Positions 1 to 12,100 of a DNA stretch of 64,000 bases are shown piece after piece; position 1 is the first letter of the stretch; every line of letters begins with the position of its first letter. The DNA lies in contig NC_087073.1 of NCBI RefSeq assembly GCF_026151205.1, forward strand, positions 10,392,636-10,456,635. The letters are read 5' to 3'. Under the pieces are notes generated by a model. The model saw nothing but the letters and a program-made list of their open reading frames with translations, was not told the origin of the DNA and did no database searches. Position numbers and translations under genes: made by a program. The stretch comes from Bolinopsis microptera (taxonomy: Eukaryota > Ctenophora > Tentaculata > Lobata > Bolinopsidae).

Positions 1-628
1 TATCCCAGTTGTGATACCAGAATTCCAGATTGTGTTTGCTTTACATCAAGACCAGTATAAGCAAATTCAACTTCGACCTCCGTACTTAGACGAAACTTCT
101 TCTTCAGTTCCCCAATAACTTCCCTTTCAAACTTCTTGCTTCCACTGAACATCAGATCGTCAACATGCACAGCAATGATACCCTCAAGTTTTCCTTCATC
201 ATACCAGAACATGAATGACTCATCATATATGACAATACCACAACATTTGACTTCACTAGAGTATCACGAAGCTCAACATACCACATTCTAGGTCCGTCTA
301 CTAACCCGTAAATACATTTGTTCAGTTTCCAGATTTTCCTCGTTTCAGCTTCCTTCGGAGGAATAATGAAGACATCTCTTGAAATCTTCTTGCCTTGCAA
401 GAAGGCAGCCTGAACATCGATGTGTTGTAACTTCCAACTTTCTGTTGCAACTATTGTAAGGAGCAGTCTTATAGAGTCCCTGTTACAGGTTGGGGAGTCC
501 TTTCGTATGTTGCTACTATTTTCTTGATAACTAGGTGCCACTAAACGAGCTTTAACGGAACCTTCTGCTTTCTTTGTAATTACCCAACGTTTTTTCCTAC
601 TACAGAAACTGCTGTTTCCATAGAGCAA
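1..628 (-). pseudogene. copia reverse transcriptase (partial, frameshifted)
   Basis: The frame from 628 carries the copia RT opening (KARLVAPSYQE, then DVQAAFLQG and KLNKCIYGL). Around 215-240 the match moves to another frame, and the polymerase motif V-D-D (in AVHVDDLMF, codons at 156-164) is read there. The match continues to the left edge. The frameshift just before the catalytic aspartates disables it. Confidence 0.88.
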
Positions 629-1482
629 GATGGTTGATCATGATCCTCTAGGAAATTTCTCTGCGTCTCTAATGGGGATTTTGGTGAACTTGATACAATA
701 CTCGGGTTAGGTTGCCTAACAACTGACTCTGAGGTAACGGGATATCCTGTTGTTGTATCCCTGGTTAGATGACACGCACTGCACTTATAATACTGATTTC
801 CATGCTTTAATATATATAAATGAGTAATGTCTCTCCCCAGTATAACACCTGGCCCACTCCATTTTGCAGATCCTTTTCTCTTGTACATCACCTTTTCACC
901 GTTGCTATAATACTCATCATTGCTTGTCCGAATTTGGCTTTGCAGAGCTCTACGTATCTTGTTGCTACTTTCACACTTTGCAAATGCTTGCCTTGCACTG
1001 TGCATTGCATTAACATTATCAGCCACGGTTTTACTCACCGTTGTTTCTTCTAAAGCTGGCAGTCTATCATCGATGACGTTCGGAAGTGAAGGGTTACGGC
1101 CCATTGTCAACTGATTTGCAGAAAACCCACCAAACATCTGCATGGAGTTTTTCGCACTTAGTGCCCAACACAATGCAACTTCCCAGTTGCATTTTGAATC
1201 TTCCTTCGTTTTTACCATCATCTGTGTCAGCATCTTATGATGACGTTCTACAATCCCATTGCTCCAAGGGCTCTCGGCAGCTGAATTTTGCACATCCACA
1301 TTGAATCTTTGACACATCTCAGTAAACTCCTCATTGGCAAACTCTCCACCATTATCAGCCATGAATTTCTTTGGATTTCCAAAGATGGATATCCATCCAG
1401 AGCAAATTCCTTGGATGATTGTCTCTTTCTCCTTATTGTAGATTATTCTAGCTGCTGAATATCTTGTCACCGAATCAATCAT
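580..1482 (-). pseudogene. copia integrase catalytic core and C-terminal region
   Basis: This 300-codon frame begins in the integrase core (MIDSVTRYSAARIIYNKEKE). It contains the second catalytic aspartate in MADNGGEF and the glutamate of the DDE triad in WSNGIVERHHKML. A GKNV-like basic tail and linker follow. It is the longest unbroken part of the element. It is offset by a frameshift from the zinc-binding region upstream and from RT downstream. Confidence 0.9.
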
Positions 1483-2433
1483 AAGATATACACATTTGCA
1501 GTGCCAGGAACATTCTTAAGATCCATTGCAACACATTCGTTGAACACCTTTCCTCTTGGGAGACCCACCACTGGTCTTGACTTAGGTTTCTTGTACATCA
1601 GACATATTTTACAACTGCTGGATACCTCATCAATTGCTTTCATATATTCTGGTCTCTTAAATCCTGCAGTTTTCAGCAATGTTTTCAGTTTATCACTAGG
1701 AGGGTGTAAGAATTGTTTGTGGATTTTTTGCACTTTCCTCCTAATCTCTTTTTCGTCAGTATCAAACAAACCTTCTTCGCTGATTGTCATCACCAGATGT
1801 GGGGTCTTTCGATCTGGCGGCACAATGGTCATGCGTCTTTTATTACAAAGAGGAACGCAATAGTGCTTTGATTTAGTTTCAAACAAATCAACACAATCTC
1901 CACTGAATCTCATTGTATCATTTTTGAAATCCAACACAGCACCAGCTCTCTTTAACGATGCTTTACTGAGAAGCAACGGCAGTTCTTTCTCAACAATGTT
2001 TGCTTCTATCCGAACATCTGTCTTTCCTATTCGCCCAGGGATGATAGTCTTTCTGTGGAAATGACTTCGAGTCCATCCCAAATCTAAAAGGCGTCGAGCA
2101 AGGTTCACTAACCATCATTTTCAGTTGTTTTTCTTCCAGAGTTTCTCTGTAGTGATTCACCCAGTTCCTACCAACAACTGTCTTTGTACATCCAGAATCA
2201 ATAACTGCACATGCTAATGACTCATACACAAGAGAACCAAGGTTTGTATCACTCATCAGGCACTCTTCAGGAATCTCAACAATATTTTCAGATTCTAACA
2301 CCACCATGAATGTTAAGAATGCACTCTCTGCTTCCATGGCCGTAACATTCTCAGCACCATCTTGTGCGAAATACTGTGCATTATCTGTTGAACCTTTGAA
2401 CCTGAAGAAGCTCTGTTCTTGCTTGTGCACCAT
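1479..2433 (-). pseudogene. copia aspartic protease and integrase zinc-binding region, frameshifted
   Basis: The frame 2433-1990 holds the protease active-site motif with D-S-G (AVIDSGCTKTVV). The overlapping frame 2108-1479 continues the protease tail and then the pre-integrase zinc-binding domain: an H pair around HKQFLHPP and a C-x2-C at CKICLMYKK, followed by the first integrase aspartate (AMDLKN). One frame change splits the protease from what follows, so the polyprotein is broken. Confidence 0.85.
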
Positions 2434-3192
2434 CTCGCAATATGGTTTTTAGCGCCACAAGCATAGCATCCAGTATACACACTCTTTTGTCGATTATACG
2501 GATGATGATGATTCCCACGTCCTCTTGACATCCTTTTGTAGTTTCCTCGTCCACTTCTTGGGGTTGAGTTGTACATGTATAGTTACATTCCTCATGTTCC
2601 ACCTTCACTGATATTGACGCAGGCGGTGTGGAAAGGTTCGATTGGACGGAGAAGATTTTCCCGATCGTTTCACACATATCTTTATAAGTAAGATCCTTTA
2701 CAGTTGCCAAAGCGAGATCATATTTTTCTGACGGGAGGTTAGCGCTGTTAAGGAATCTGTAGGCCAGAACTGCTTCAGGAAGAGTGATTTTGTGTCTCCT
2801 GAGATCCGCTAGCAACTTCTCAAACTCAGATATGTAATTCTGTAGAGACAACCCTTCTGGTCTCACATATTTTCAAACTTACCATAAACTCGGTAACAGG
2901 TTTGAGCTGAGTCCTCTAAATAGATTTTGTCAAGATGACTTAAAATCTTTGCTATTGCATCCTCTGCAATTAGGACATCTTTCCCTAATGATCGTACTGT
3001 ATCTTTTATCTTCCCTTGTTTCAATTCTAAGAGCAACGCAGTTCCTTGTCTCTTTTGCTCTAAACCCGTGAACTCTTGCCACAGCTGCAGGTCTAACTTC
3101 CAATTGCAGTAGTCCTGATCAGTAGTCCTGTATGCCGGTGGCCGTGGGGCTTTGTAATTACTAGTTACTCTAACTGTCTCTGGGGGTGCCAT
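2313..3192 (-). pseudogene. copia gag (UBN2-like) with CCHC zinc knuckle, frameshifted
   Basis: The likely start is ATG at 3192 (MAPPETVRVTSNYKAPRPPA), because the reading frame further upstream overlaps the primer binding site. The first frame runs to about 2863, the second from 2866 to about 2560, and a third (2576-2313) carries the nucleic-acid-binding knuckle C-YA-C-GAKN-H-IARW-C, a CX2CX4HX4C motif. Basic stretches precede the knuckle. Three frames over one domain means at least two indels. Gag forms the particle and binds the RNA; this copy cannot do so. Confidence 0.85.
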
Positions 3193-3201
3193 TGCGTCCT
3201 T

Positions 3202-3212
3202 CTCTGCTACCA
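3202..3212 (-). promoter_or_regulatory. Primer binding site for initiator tRNA-Met
   Basis: The minus strand reads TGGTAGCAGAG, which is complementary to the 3' end of animal initiator tRNA-Met including CCA. It sits directly inside the LTR edge and just ahead of the gag ATG at 3192, as expected for copia elements primed by tRNA-iMet. Confidence 0.7.
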
Positions 3213-3214
3213 CT

Positions 3215-3446
3215 TGTTAACTTTAAATGGATCACTATGCAATGAAACACACCAGTTGTTACAAGTAATTATCAAACCCCACAGACAACATGTTTGTGGC
3301 ACATTCTGAAATAGAACACAATTAGTATATAATATTATATCGACTATCATAAATATATAAACCAAATATATAGCAATTCACACCTACTAGTAAATTTTAA
3401 ACTGACAAGAATGCTAAAGGTTATCGGGATAATCATACCAGTAACA
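3215..3446 (-). repeat. 5' LTR of the copia element (232 bp)
   Basis: On the plus strand the segment begins TGTTAAC and ends GTAACA, giving the short inverted terminal repeat TGTTA...TAACA typical of LTRs. Its inner edge is two bases from the primer binding site. On the element's strand it contains TATA-rich sequence (around 3320-3360) suitable for a promoter. The outer flank CACCT (3447-3451) would be the target duplication, but the partner copy is outside the window. The boundary is inferred from one LTR only. Confidence 0.6.
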
Positions 3447-4177
3447 CACCTGGCGGCTGTCCGTACGCGTAGTATAGCTGTCTAGACCATCTCCTAATTT
3501 TCACTGAATTGATTATTGTTTTGTTTTCAAATGCTTCAAATTTTTGTTTTCAAATGCTTCAAATAATTCAAATGTAAAATATATGTGTAAATGAATCTCC
3601 AAATCCGATGAACTTGGGAAGTCTGTGATTCATGGAGTTCCGTAGTATTCAGTTTATATTGTTGTATGGCAGTAGTATAAAAATATGTGCTTTGTCGACT
3701 ACGATGAAAATCTTCTAGAATGTGGTTATGATTAGGGGAACCATTCGCCACTCATCCCCAAAACTTCAGAGGTATATGGGATTGGAAAGATTTACTGAGG
3801 TTTTTGACGTTATAACTCATTCTCAAAAATAAAACCGCAGATATTCTTTATAACAATTGAAAATTTGATAAAAAAGTCGTACGAGATGACATCCGGAATC
3901 AAAAGTAAACGACAACGACATTGATATTAATTTGCCAGCATCCTAAAATTTTCTCTTCTAAACACCCAGTTCCGTCCCGGCAAAAAAACCGGCTAACAGG
4001 AAAAGATATCGATATCCGGCCGTTATCCAAAACCCCAGACCGGTCGGTTCCTATTAACAGAAGCCTAGAACTCGATTCAATAAAAACGGTATCTTACAGT
4101 TACGGTTTATACCGCGGCCGCCCATATAGACACTTCAAACAATGTACAGGGAGTCCTTTCCGAAAAAATACTTATTA

Positions 4178-4242
4178 GTGGATATGTAGACTCGGAGAAG
4201 TATATGTAGACTCGGAGAAGTGATATGTAAATCTCGGAGAAG
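4178..4242. repeat. ~21-bp tandem repeat, three copies
   Basis: Three imperfect copies of a unit like ATATGTAGACTCGGAGAAGT follow one another; the third has a small insertion. Confidence 0.7.
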
Positions 4243-4618
4243 TGTTTCTGAAACTATACTTATATGTATTTCCCAAATTTCGTCTCGTATTTTGTTATTA
4301 TTATATTTCTGAAACATAACTTAAGTACGCAAGAGATCAACACATGCGTGAGCCGCGCTGAAACTCTTCCATAAATTCAGTTTATGCTGCGCAGTTACGT
4401 TTGTACTTTGTTATAAACCGCGCGGTTTAGTATTCATATTGTACGTTTGAGAGCAGTGCGTGTGAACTAATATATAAAACAGGAATTGGCGAGGCTTTGA
4501 CCATTAACACAGGTGTAGTAAAATGCTAAAACCTTGTTGCCTTCACGGAGCAATTCTACCAGCACATCCAAATTTCTCAATGATATCATCGCGTGCAGTG
4601 ATAGTGATGATACCGATA

Positions 4619-4910
4619 AACTATTTGCACTTTACAGTGAGGGGCCAATAAGGTTGAACCGTCGCGTAGACTGACATGATCTATGTTTTTAGAACGGACC
4701 ACTTGGGAGCCTACAATGATATTTAAATTATAGGGTCCTGTTGACTTCTATTGGAGGATATTTATGGGTTAGAGCAAATAAAGCGTAAGCACTTGCCAGT
4801 GCAGTTAAACTATTTGCATCGAGAAGTCAGAAAGTTGGACGGTCACGTGAATGGAAGTCTAGGTTTTTAGAAAGGACCACTTGGGAGCCTACAATGATAT
4901 TTTAAAAATA
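4619..4910. repeat. Diverged direct repeat pair of an interspersed family
   Basis: About 100 bp at 4619-4728 recurs at 4808-4910; both contain GGACCACTTGGGAGCCTAC followed by AATGATATTT. A third, inverted piece (AAAGTGGTCCTTTCT and flanking CATCTACGTGATGG) occurs at about 11719-11770, so this is an interspersed repeat family. Confidence 0.6.
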
Positions 4911-5199
4911 GGATTTTATTTATGCGCAGTTAAATTTATGAATTAAAATGTACATTTAGACTGTCTGCATAGTCAACCCTTTTTATATGTAGTATTCCAA
5001 ATTTAAAGTCCTCAGCATTTGCTACAATTCATTAATTTTTTGCACCCTCTTTGAGATCTATAATTGCCGTGACTGTGAGTATTCTACGGTCCCTAAAATA
5101 GCAGTGCGTGTGAACTAATAATGATCTTTAAAATATTAATTATTTTACGTTTGACAATATATGTCAAACATAACATAATTATTCGTTTCCCTTCGAATA

Positions 5200-5430
5200 C
5201 TTTTTGAGTTAAGTATAATTATTGCACTTAAGTAACGTCCGTACCATAGTTACATTTTAAGTGAAAAACAGCGTACTTAAGTATGTACTTAAAAGTAAAA
5301 ATATCGGCTTAAGTGAAAAAAATTTAATTACAAAAATTGACTGAAGTTTTTGCACTTAAGTATCTGTTCAGATATACTTTTTGCTTAACTTTACACTTAA
5401 TTCCCATCTTTCACTTAAGTACCTACCGTT
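5200..5430. repeat. CTTAAGT-rich interspersed motif cluster
   Basis: The 6- to 8-base palindrome CTTAAG(T) recurs about eight times in both spaced and adjacent forms in AT-rich sequence. It may be a decayed inverted-repeat element; no clear termini were found. Confidence 0.4.
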
Positions 5431-5928
5431 TCGGAAAGGACCCCCAGATCTCCGAAACGAAAAACTTAAAAGTAATACAATTAGAAGTATTATACATGTT
5501 ATAGGTTTAAGTTGAACCTACGCGTACGGCATTATAAACTTGACTTCCTTATGAAAAGTCATGTACCTACTCATGATGGCAGAGGAAATGGTTGATTTTA
5601 TGGCTAAATTTTAAACACTGGGTATTTGTACCATGTTGCTGGTATTCAAATGGTTATTCTAGCGATAATACATATCGTATTGTGGCACTTTTAGATTTCA
5701 TGAAGAAATTGTTTGTCGGCTGTAATAATAGCTATTACGTAGCAGCACCACCCCATCATAAGATACATAACAGTGAAATCAGGACGCTCATTACTATGAC
5801 CCACAGTGCTCAAACTTCACTAACAAAATTACTAAGTATAAAAGTACTATTTTGCTATCATTGACATTCGTATTACTAATTGAAGTTTATGAATTCTACT
5901 TGAACATCCACTAAACCAGGTGAACATT

Positions 5929-5989
5929 GTCCACTGTGTCCACTGTGTCCACTGTGTCCACTGTGTCAACTGTGTCCACCGTGTCCACT
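5929..5989. repeat. 10-bp minisatellite (CCACTGTGTC)n against a splice acceptor
   Basis: About six copies of CCACTGTGTC, the last two with substitutions, end about 20 bp before the acceptor AG of the first visible SLC12A9 exon. A further half-unit (CTGTGTCCAG) itself forms the acceptor. Confidence 0.85.
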
Positions 5990-6011
5990 AATTTAACCTA
6001 ACTGTGTCCAG

Positions 6012-6167
6012 GTATACCTACTCGGTCTTGTGGACGCTATTGTGGACTCGTTTGGGGAAGATGGCGGCAACTTTGGGAAGTTTCTACCGGAGCACGGTCA
6101 CTGGAAGAACCTGTACGGGTCCTGTATTCTGCTCATCATGTTATTCGTGGTGCTCATTGGAGCCGAG
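6012..6167 (+). CDS. SLC12A9: SLC12A9 exon a (first visible)
   Basis: 52 codons, phase 0 to 0, opening [19 protein letters not shown] and ending in a hydrophobic segment ([14 protein letters not shown]). The acceptor is CTGTGTCCAG; the donor GTCAGC is weak. It corresponds to the segment after the third membrane helix in SLC12A9. Confidence 0.9.
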
Positions 6168-9100
6168 GTCAGCATTATATGTGCATGACTGTATACAATT
6201 ATTAATCATAATTTCGCGAACGATATAATGTGAATATTATGTAGATTTTGAACAATTAGTAAACTCCTTATTTTATTCGTAGTTCTCATTGAAAATAAAG
6301 TGACGAGATATATAATACGTCTTTAATTTGCAGCAAAGCCTACATACTTACATGAGCATACATTGATACTACATACTTATGTATGGACAATTAATTTGGC
6401 GGCTCAGTACAGTAACACACTAATGACTGTGTCTAGTTTATCTGGTACTTGTTAACTAAATATAACAGTTAATAATATTTTACATTCCGACAGATGTTCG
6501 CAAAGACAAACCTTGTTATCTTCGCTATTGTGGCTGTGACCCTAGTTATTAACATCGTAAACTTTATCATCCAAAAACCTATTAATGTGAGTAACACTGA
6601 TCTAGAAGGTGTTCTCGAAACACTAGCCTCATTTACCCTCAATCAATTAATTTACAGATTGAATAATTTCAAATTTACCCTCAATATGATTATTTGAATT
6701 CCAGGTTCTGTTTTATTTTACCACTATTATCTGTTATACTTCACACTATAACATGCAGCCCACTACAGGACCTTCACCCACCGTCAGATAACTCAATGCT
6801 AAACCACACTGTTAACCTCACATATACCAGTTGGAGCAGGGAAACCTTCCTTGAAAACCGGTTAGTTAATTAGTTAATTAATAGTTCTTCTCATATTACC
6901 CTCACACATGACACAACTGATATTATTGCACTTGTTGTTAAGTTTAATATTGTTGTCCTTTTGTCAGATTTATAACCGTTTTTTGTTGTTGCTTGGATAT
7001 CTAGTTACGTTCCACAGAATGTGTAGAATACTGACGTGAATGATAAACTTCTCCGCATTCTTACTTGTTGTTTGGAAGTATGTACAGCTTAACAATATCA
7101 TATAACAAAGGACGTTGTAAATGTTATCTTGGGCAGGCTGGCGGCCCGTTTTTCAAGAGGCACCTAATATTTTATCCTACAAACTGCAAAGTTAATGATA
7201 CGGTGCTAGCAACGCAGATTTGAAAAATATGAAAATCAATTTTTCGCCAAACACTGAACACACGAGTTAGATTTAGTGTCGCCTTTCCGCAACGTCGATA
7301 CTGGTTAATCAACACGTAATTTAGATAAATAATAAAACGCGTTACCAACTCATTTTAATAGTTATACTTATATATCGTTATTATAATATATGGTTTGATT
7401 GAATTCTGTGCAATGAAAGTATTTAAATCATCTATGAAACTAGCTACATACATATTATTACATGTATATAACTAACGGATTAGATAACTAAAGGGGAAGT
7501 TAAGACAGTAAGAGGGGAACTGCGAACTGCGAACCCTGATACAATATGGAGAGGGTTATTCAATATTCATGCCATTTATCTATATAGCGATCAGAAATGT
7601 TAATAAATTGACCTTAACCAAGATTACTGGTTCAAACGTCTTGTCACATGACTTGGACGACCTATCATAATTCGATTCCAATTGCCAACTGAATGTTCTA
7701 AATCGCACAAATATTGCGCAACCGATTCATTGAAACGGTTTTAAATGTCTATAAAAACATTAATGAAGGAGCACTCCACTATATTTTCCACTCATTTTTT
7801 TCCCTACTCTTGCCGAAGGCAAAAAGATCGTAGGGAATAAGTAATCGGGTTTGGATATATGAGGTGGCCCGATGGACCTGCGGTGATGACAAAAGTCTGC
7901 TCCTTCGCAATATAGACCACTCCCCTATAATTATGTGTATAGGAAGCGTATGTTATGCTGCCCGCGACGGTAGCCATGTGTTAATTAATTACAGTGAAAT
8001 TCCTCCTTCGCAAAGTTATTTTCCGCAATTATCTGGATTCATTTATTGTTGATGCGCGGCGCTACATTGGTCAAATAAATCGTCAATTTTTACCATGCAC
8101 GAATCCCACTCATTTATAAATAATATAGTATGTAAATATGTTGTACTTTTTTCCAGTCACACCTTTCACTCGAAAGAATGAAAGGTATACAAGTACATCG
8201 TAGGGAAAATTCTTGTTATTTGTTTGTTTGTTTGTTTGTTTGTTTGTTTGTTTGTTTGTTTGTTTGTTTGTTTGTTTGTTTGTTTGTTTGTTTGTTTGTT
8301 TGTTTGTTTGTTTGTTTGTTTGTTTGTTTGTTTGTTTGTTTGTTTGTTTGTTTGTTTGTTTGTTTGTTTGTTTGTTTGTTTGTTTGTTTGTTTGTTTATA
8401 GAACCCGTCCCCAATCTCGTATTGGAAAATGACTAAACTCAGGTCTGAGTGTGAATACGGGTGGTACCTGCAAGAGTGTTCATTAAGCATTTAGAGTTCT
8501 TTAAAACTGCAGTTACAATTGTGCTAGAGTATTTTTAGTATATATATTTTTAGTATATATACGATTGGTATCAGATATATATCCCTACATGCTTCCAAAA
8601 TTTTGTAAAGCCGTAGTACATACATATCACATTACACCGGAGCCTACACAGTGCAATCTCCTCCAGTCGATCTGCGCCGCGTATGTTTATATAAGCGTGC
8701 GGCGCAGACTGAAGGAAACTACACTCTGCAAGTTCGATCCAGTGCAATGCTACATGTACGTACTACGGCTTTATCTCCAACTTTCTGCACAATGTACTGG
8801 AATGTTTTGAAGGAAAAGAAAGAACCAAAAAAAAAGATATATATAAATAAAATCAGCGATTTAATGTTAGCCTTATTAGGACGGTAACTTTAATTCCCTG
8901 GTTTCTAAAATCAGCTTATTTTTTTTAAATAATAAAATATGTAACGTCGATACCAAACCGATTATTGAGCGATGATAACTGAGTAGTTGATTCCTGGGTT
9001 GCAGAGTCATTCAGATGTTTCAGTCTTCGAATGTGGTTCTTGTTCAGTTCCTGACCAGAAGTGTCTAATGAAGTATTAGTAAGTCAGACAAGCAAACTGT

Positions 9101-12100
9101 TCCTTAAATGCTGCTCGTCTCCATCCCAGAAAATATGAAGATGACCCAGTGAAAAAGTGCAGAAATCGGCCGAAAATAACAAAGACTAGAAACAGTTAAA
9201 AAGTGACAGAATTCAAACACAAGGAAAATTAATAACATAGAGCGTAATAAGAAATATCTCCAAACGGATCTCTCTTAGAGGGTGAGATGTTCTTTGATAA
9301 GTCCTAATGATTAAATGAGAAGGTACTTAGAGGTACTAAATTAACCGGACTGCTAGCGAGGAGTCGAGAATGGGAATAAAATAAAAGCGGAATAACTCCT
9401 AAGATAACGAAATACTGGTACAGAAAGTTTAAGTCCGATCACAAAGTCTTATCTAGGAAAAACCTGTGAACCAAATAAGCAGAATGGCACCCGTCCATGA
9501 AGTCATAAAATATATACCGTTATAGAATGCCTCCGCAAACGTTTACTCCTTTGTAATGCACGTGTTAGTAAGTGTAGTAAAAAGATAAAAAGAATAAAGC
9601 TATTTGATGAATTATATGCGTTTAACCAATCTGCTGCAAATCAAATTTGCTTGTTTTGAAGTATTTAAGCTTGATGGTACCAGTTTTCTTAGAGGGTGAG
9701 ATGTTCTTTAATAAGTCCTTTAATAAGTCCTAATGATTAAATGAGAAGGTACTTAGAGGTACTAAATTAACCGGGCTGCTAGCGAGGGGTCGAGAATGGG
9801 AATAAAATAAAAGCTGAATAACTCCTAAGATAACGAAATACTGGTACAGAAAGTTTAAGTCCGATCACAAAGTCTAGGAAAAAACTGCGAACCAAATAAG
9901 CAGAATGGCACCCGTGCATGAAGTCATAAAATATATACCGTTATAGAATGCCTCCGCAAACGTTTACTCCTTTGTAATGCACGTGTTAGTAAGTGTAGTA
10001 AAAAGATAAAAAGAATAAAGCTATTTGACGAACTAGCAGCAACATTCCGATCAAGAAGATTATCAGATTGGAAACTGGTCAAATTTTGATTTGGGTCAGA
10101 ACTTGGAACTGAGATATCGTTATTATTATATGCGTTTAACCAATCTGCTGCAAATAAAATTTGCTTGTTTTGTATTTAAGCTTGATGGTACCAGTTTTCT
10201 TAGAGGGTGAGATGTTCTTTAATAAGTTCTAATGATTAAATGAGAAGCTTGATGGTACCAGTTCAAGGGTTAAGGTTAAGCAAATAAAATTGCCATTTAA
10301 ATATAGCGACAATTTGTTGGCAAAAATGAACCTCATACGTATATGTGAGCATGAAACTTCCAGTTCCACGCAAGTTTGAGTTGTCATAGCAACAACTACT
10401 AGTTAAACAAGCAGTGTAACAAGACGCTGCGATAGTTAACTAAATATTTGATGGCCTGGTCTACTACCTTTGAGCAACTTATTAAATGATTGTCTGGTAT
10501 TGACGGGGATGCAGGCCACAGTTTGTGTTTGTTGTTTTGATCTACAAATAAAGAAGAGTGTATAATGAAGTTCAATTAATTAAATTCTTTTGAATAAATA
10601 AAGGTAACCAATATGTGTCGAGATTATTTTTTTCTCTCATAGTTTATTCCAGATTCTGATGTCTGATTGTACCACCATGTCTGTCGTATATATACGAAAA
10701 CTATATATAGTATATATATACGAAAACTATATATAGTTTTTAGACGTTAGTGTTACCAATAAGCAGTTTAAAGGAAAATGAGAATTTCTTAGAGGGTGAG
10801 ATGTTCTTTAATAAGTCCTAATGGCCTCGTTGACCGTGCCTAACGGAGTCTTATCCTTAATCTACCTTTACGTAACAACTACAGCCCTTGCTGAACAATG
10901 CCCCTATAGTATAGCTTCTTGCTCTTCCAGAGCCCGATTGTGGTGACACGAACACACCCGCGTTGGATCAACCCGTGTTGACCCTGGCTACAACACAGCT
11001 AGTTCCTGCTCTCCTGAGTCAACCATTGTCAACTCCCCCTACGCTTAAGCCCGACTGGTCCTGTCTATGTGCTGAGAAAATGTCCGGAGCACAGCTCCCT
11101 TAACTACAGACCACGATAATGCTCTCTCCAGGACCCTAACGTAACAGGTCCTGGCTCCAAAGCGTCCGGCATCACCGACCCCACTCAGAATGGGGCAAAC
11201 CTTCTCTGAATCTTTCAGGCCCAGCTCCCAACTATAAATAATGCCCAGTGCGTGGTTTGTCACATGACTTGGATGGCATATCGTAAAGTTATTCCAATAT
11301 GATACCGCAGTCTGGGGAACACCTTGCCAAGTAAGGTGTCTAAGTCGCACAAATAATGCACAGATTTATAATGACTTTGTATTCCGTTTATTTTTTTAAA
11401 TTAAAATTGATTATAAAATAGAATCGTTCAAAATATCGCCCCCATCTATAAAATATGATGGGCACCCAAGCACGGTAAACGCATAGTGAACTATGTCCGC
11501 AATTACTTGGACCCAATACATCGAATTAATCTAAATCCAAAAATTGATGAAAACTATATAATAACAAACGAATCCATGGTGAATAACTGTGGATATAGAG
11601 TCAAAATTGGTATTTCAATACGTAAGTAAGGTGTCTAAGTCGCACAAATACCGGCAGATTTATAATAAATTTGTATCCCGTACGCGTATATCATAACAGC
11701 AATAATTATAAATACAAAGTGGTCCTTTCTAAAAAACCTTGATGTCCATCTACGTGATGGTCTAACTTAAGGGACACTGCAGACATTAATTACCTCATAT
11801 ACATCGCTTTATAGCCGAAAACTCAAAATCTAAAGATTCAGTCGATAGGTTTACTACCCAGTGGCGTAACGAAGGGCCCCGCTGACCCCGCTGTGCGGGG
11901 GGGTGCCAAATCGTCGTTTGAATGTGGGACAATTTCGAAAATTTAATTAAAGTACTAGCAAAGCTGCGCGTTTTGCTCTAGATACACACTTTTTTAGAGA
12001 TTTTACCGGCGTATCCTCTAAAATCACCTAATTTGTTCAATTTTAGGGAGGGGCGCCAAAAGGGGAGGGGCGCCAACAGGGGGCGCTTTTTCGTCGGGGG

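Larger units (their letters stand above)
1..3212 (-). mobile_element. Ty1/copia LTR retrotransposon, internal region, decayed, truncated by window edge
   Basis: Read on the minus strand from 3212 down, the order is the Pseudoviridae one: gag with a CCHC knuckle, aspartic protease, integrase, reverse transcriptase. The coding capacity is spread over at least six reading frames that overlap or abut (3192-2863, 2866-2381, 2576-2313, 2433-1990, 2108-1479, 1482-580, 628-152 and on to 1), so it cannot make an intact polyprotein. The second half of RT, RNase H and the 3' LTR lie left of the window. The integrase-before-RT order excludes Ty3/gypsy. The RT style may fit the GalEa-type copia group of marine animals, but this is a weak guess. 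The element appears to lie antisense in an SLC12A9 intron. Confidence 0.93.
3447..6011 (+). other. Probable SLC12A9 intron sequence left of the first visible exon
   Basis: No protein-coding exon was found here on either strand. Visible items are a 22-bp doublet near 3520-3560, a ~21-bp triplet at 4178-4242, a diverged direct repeat (4619-4728 and 4808-4910), a CTTAAGT-rich stretch (5200-5430) and a 10-bp minisatellite at the right end. I infer intron because the exon at 6012 opens with an acceptor inside the transporter reading frame. Confidence 0.5.
7634..11690. repeat. Interspersed family with TCTAAGTCGCACAAATA core, three copies
   Basis: Copies lie at about 7634-7730, 11250-11385 and 11618-11690. 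Two share GTCACATGACTTGGA, and all three share the TCTAA(G/A)TCGCACAAATA core. The element's full length is not clear; only the ends of copies may be visible. Confidence 0.55.

Noticed and set aside
580..3213. Programmed frameshifting in the copia element
   Set aside because: There are at least six frame changes at unrelated places, including inside gag, protease and RT, which is decay rather than programming.
8110..8490. Long NKQT and FVCL reading frames on both strands
   Set aside because: They are pure translation of the TTTG microsatellite, with no other coding evidence.
8640..8760. tRNA or tRNA-derived SINE (GTTCGATCC box B-like)
   Set aside because: No box A at the correct distance and no cloverleaf; the segment folds as a simple hairpin element.
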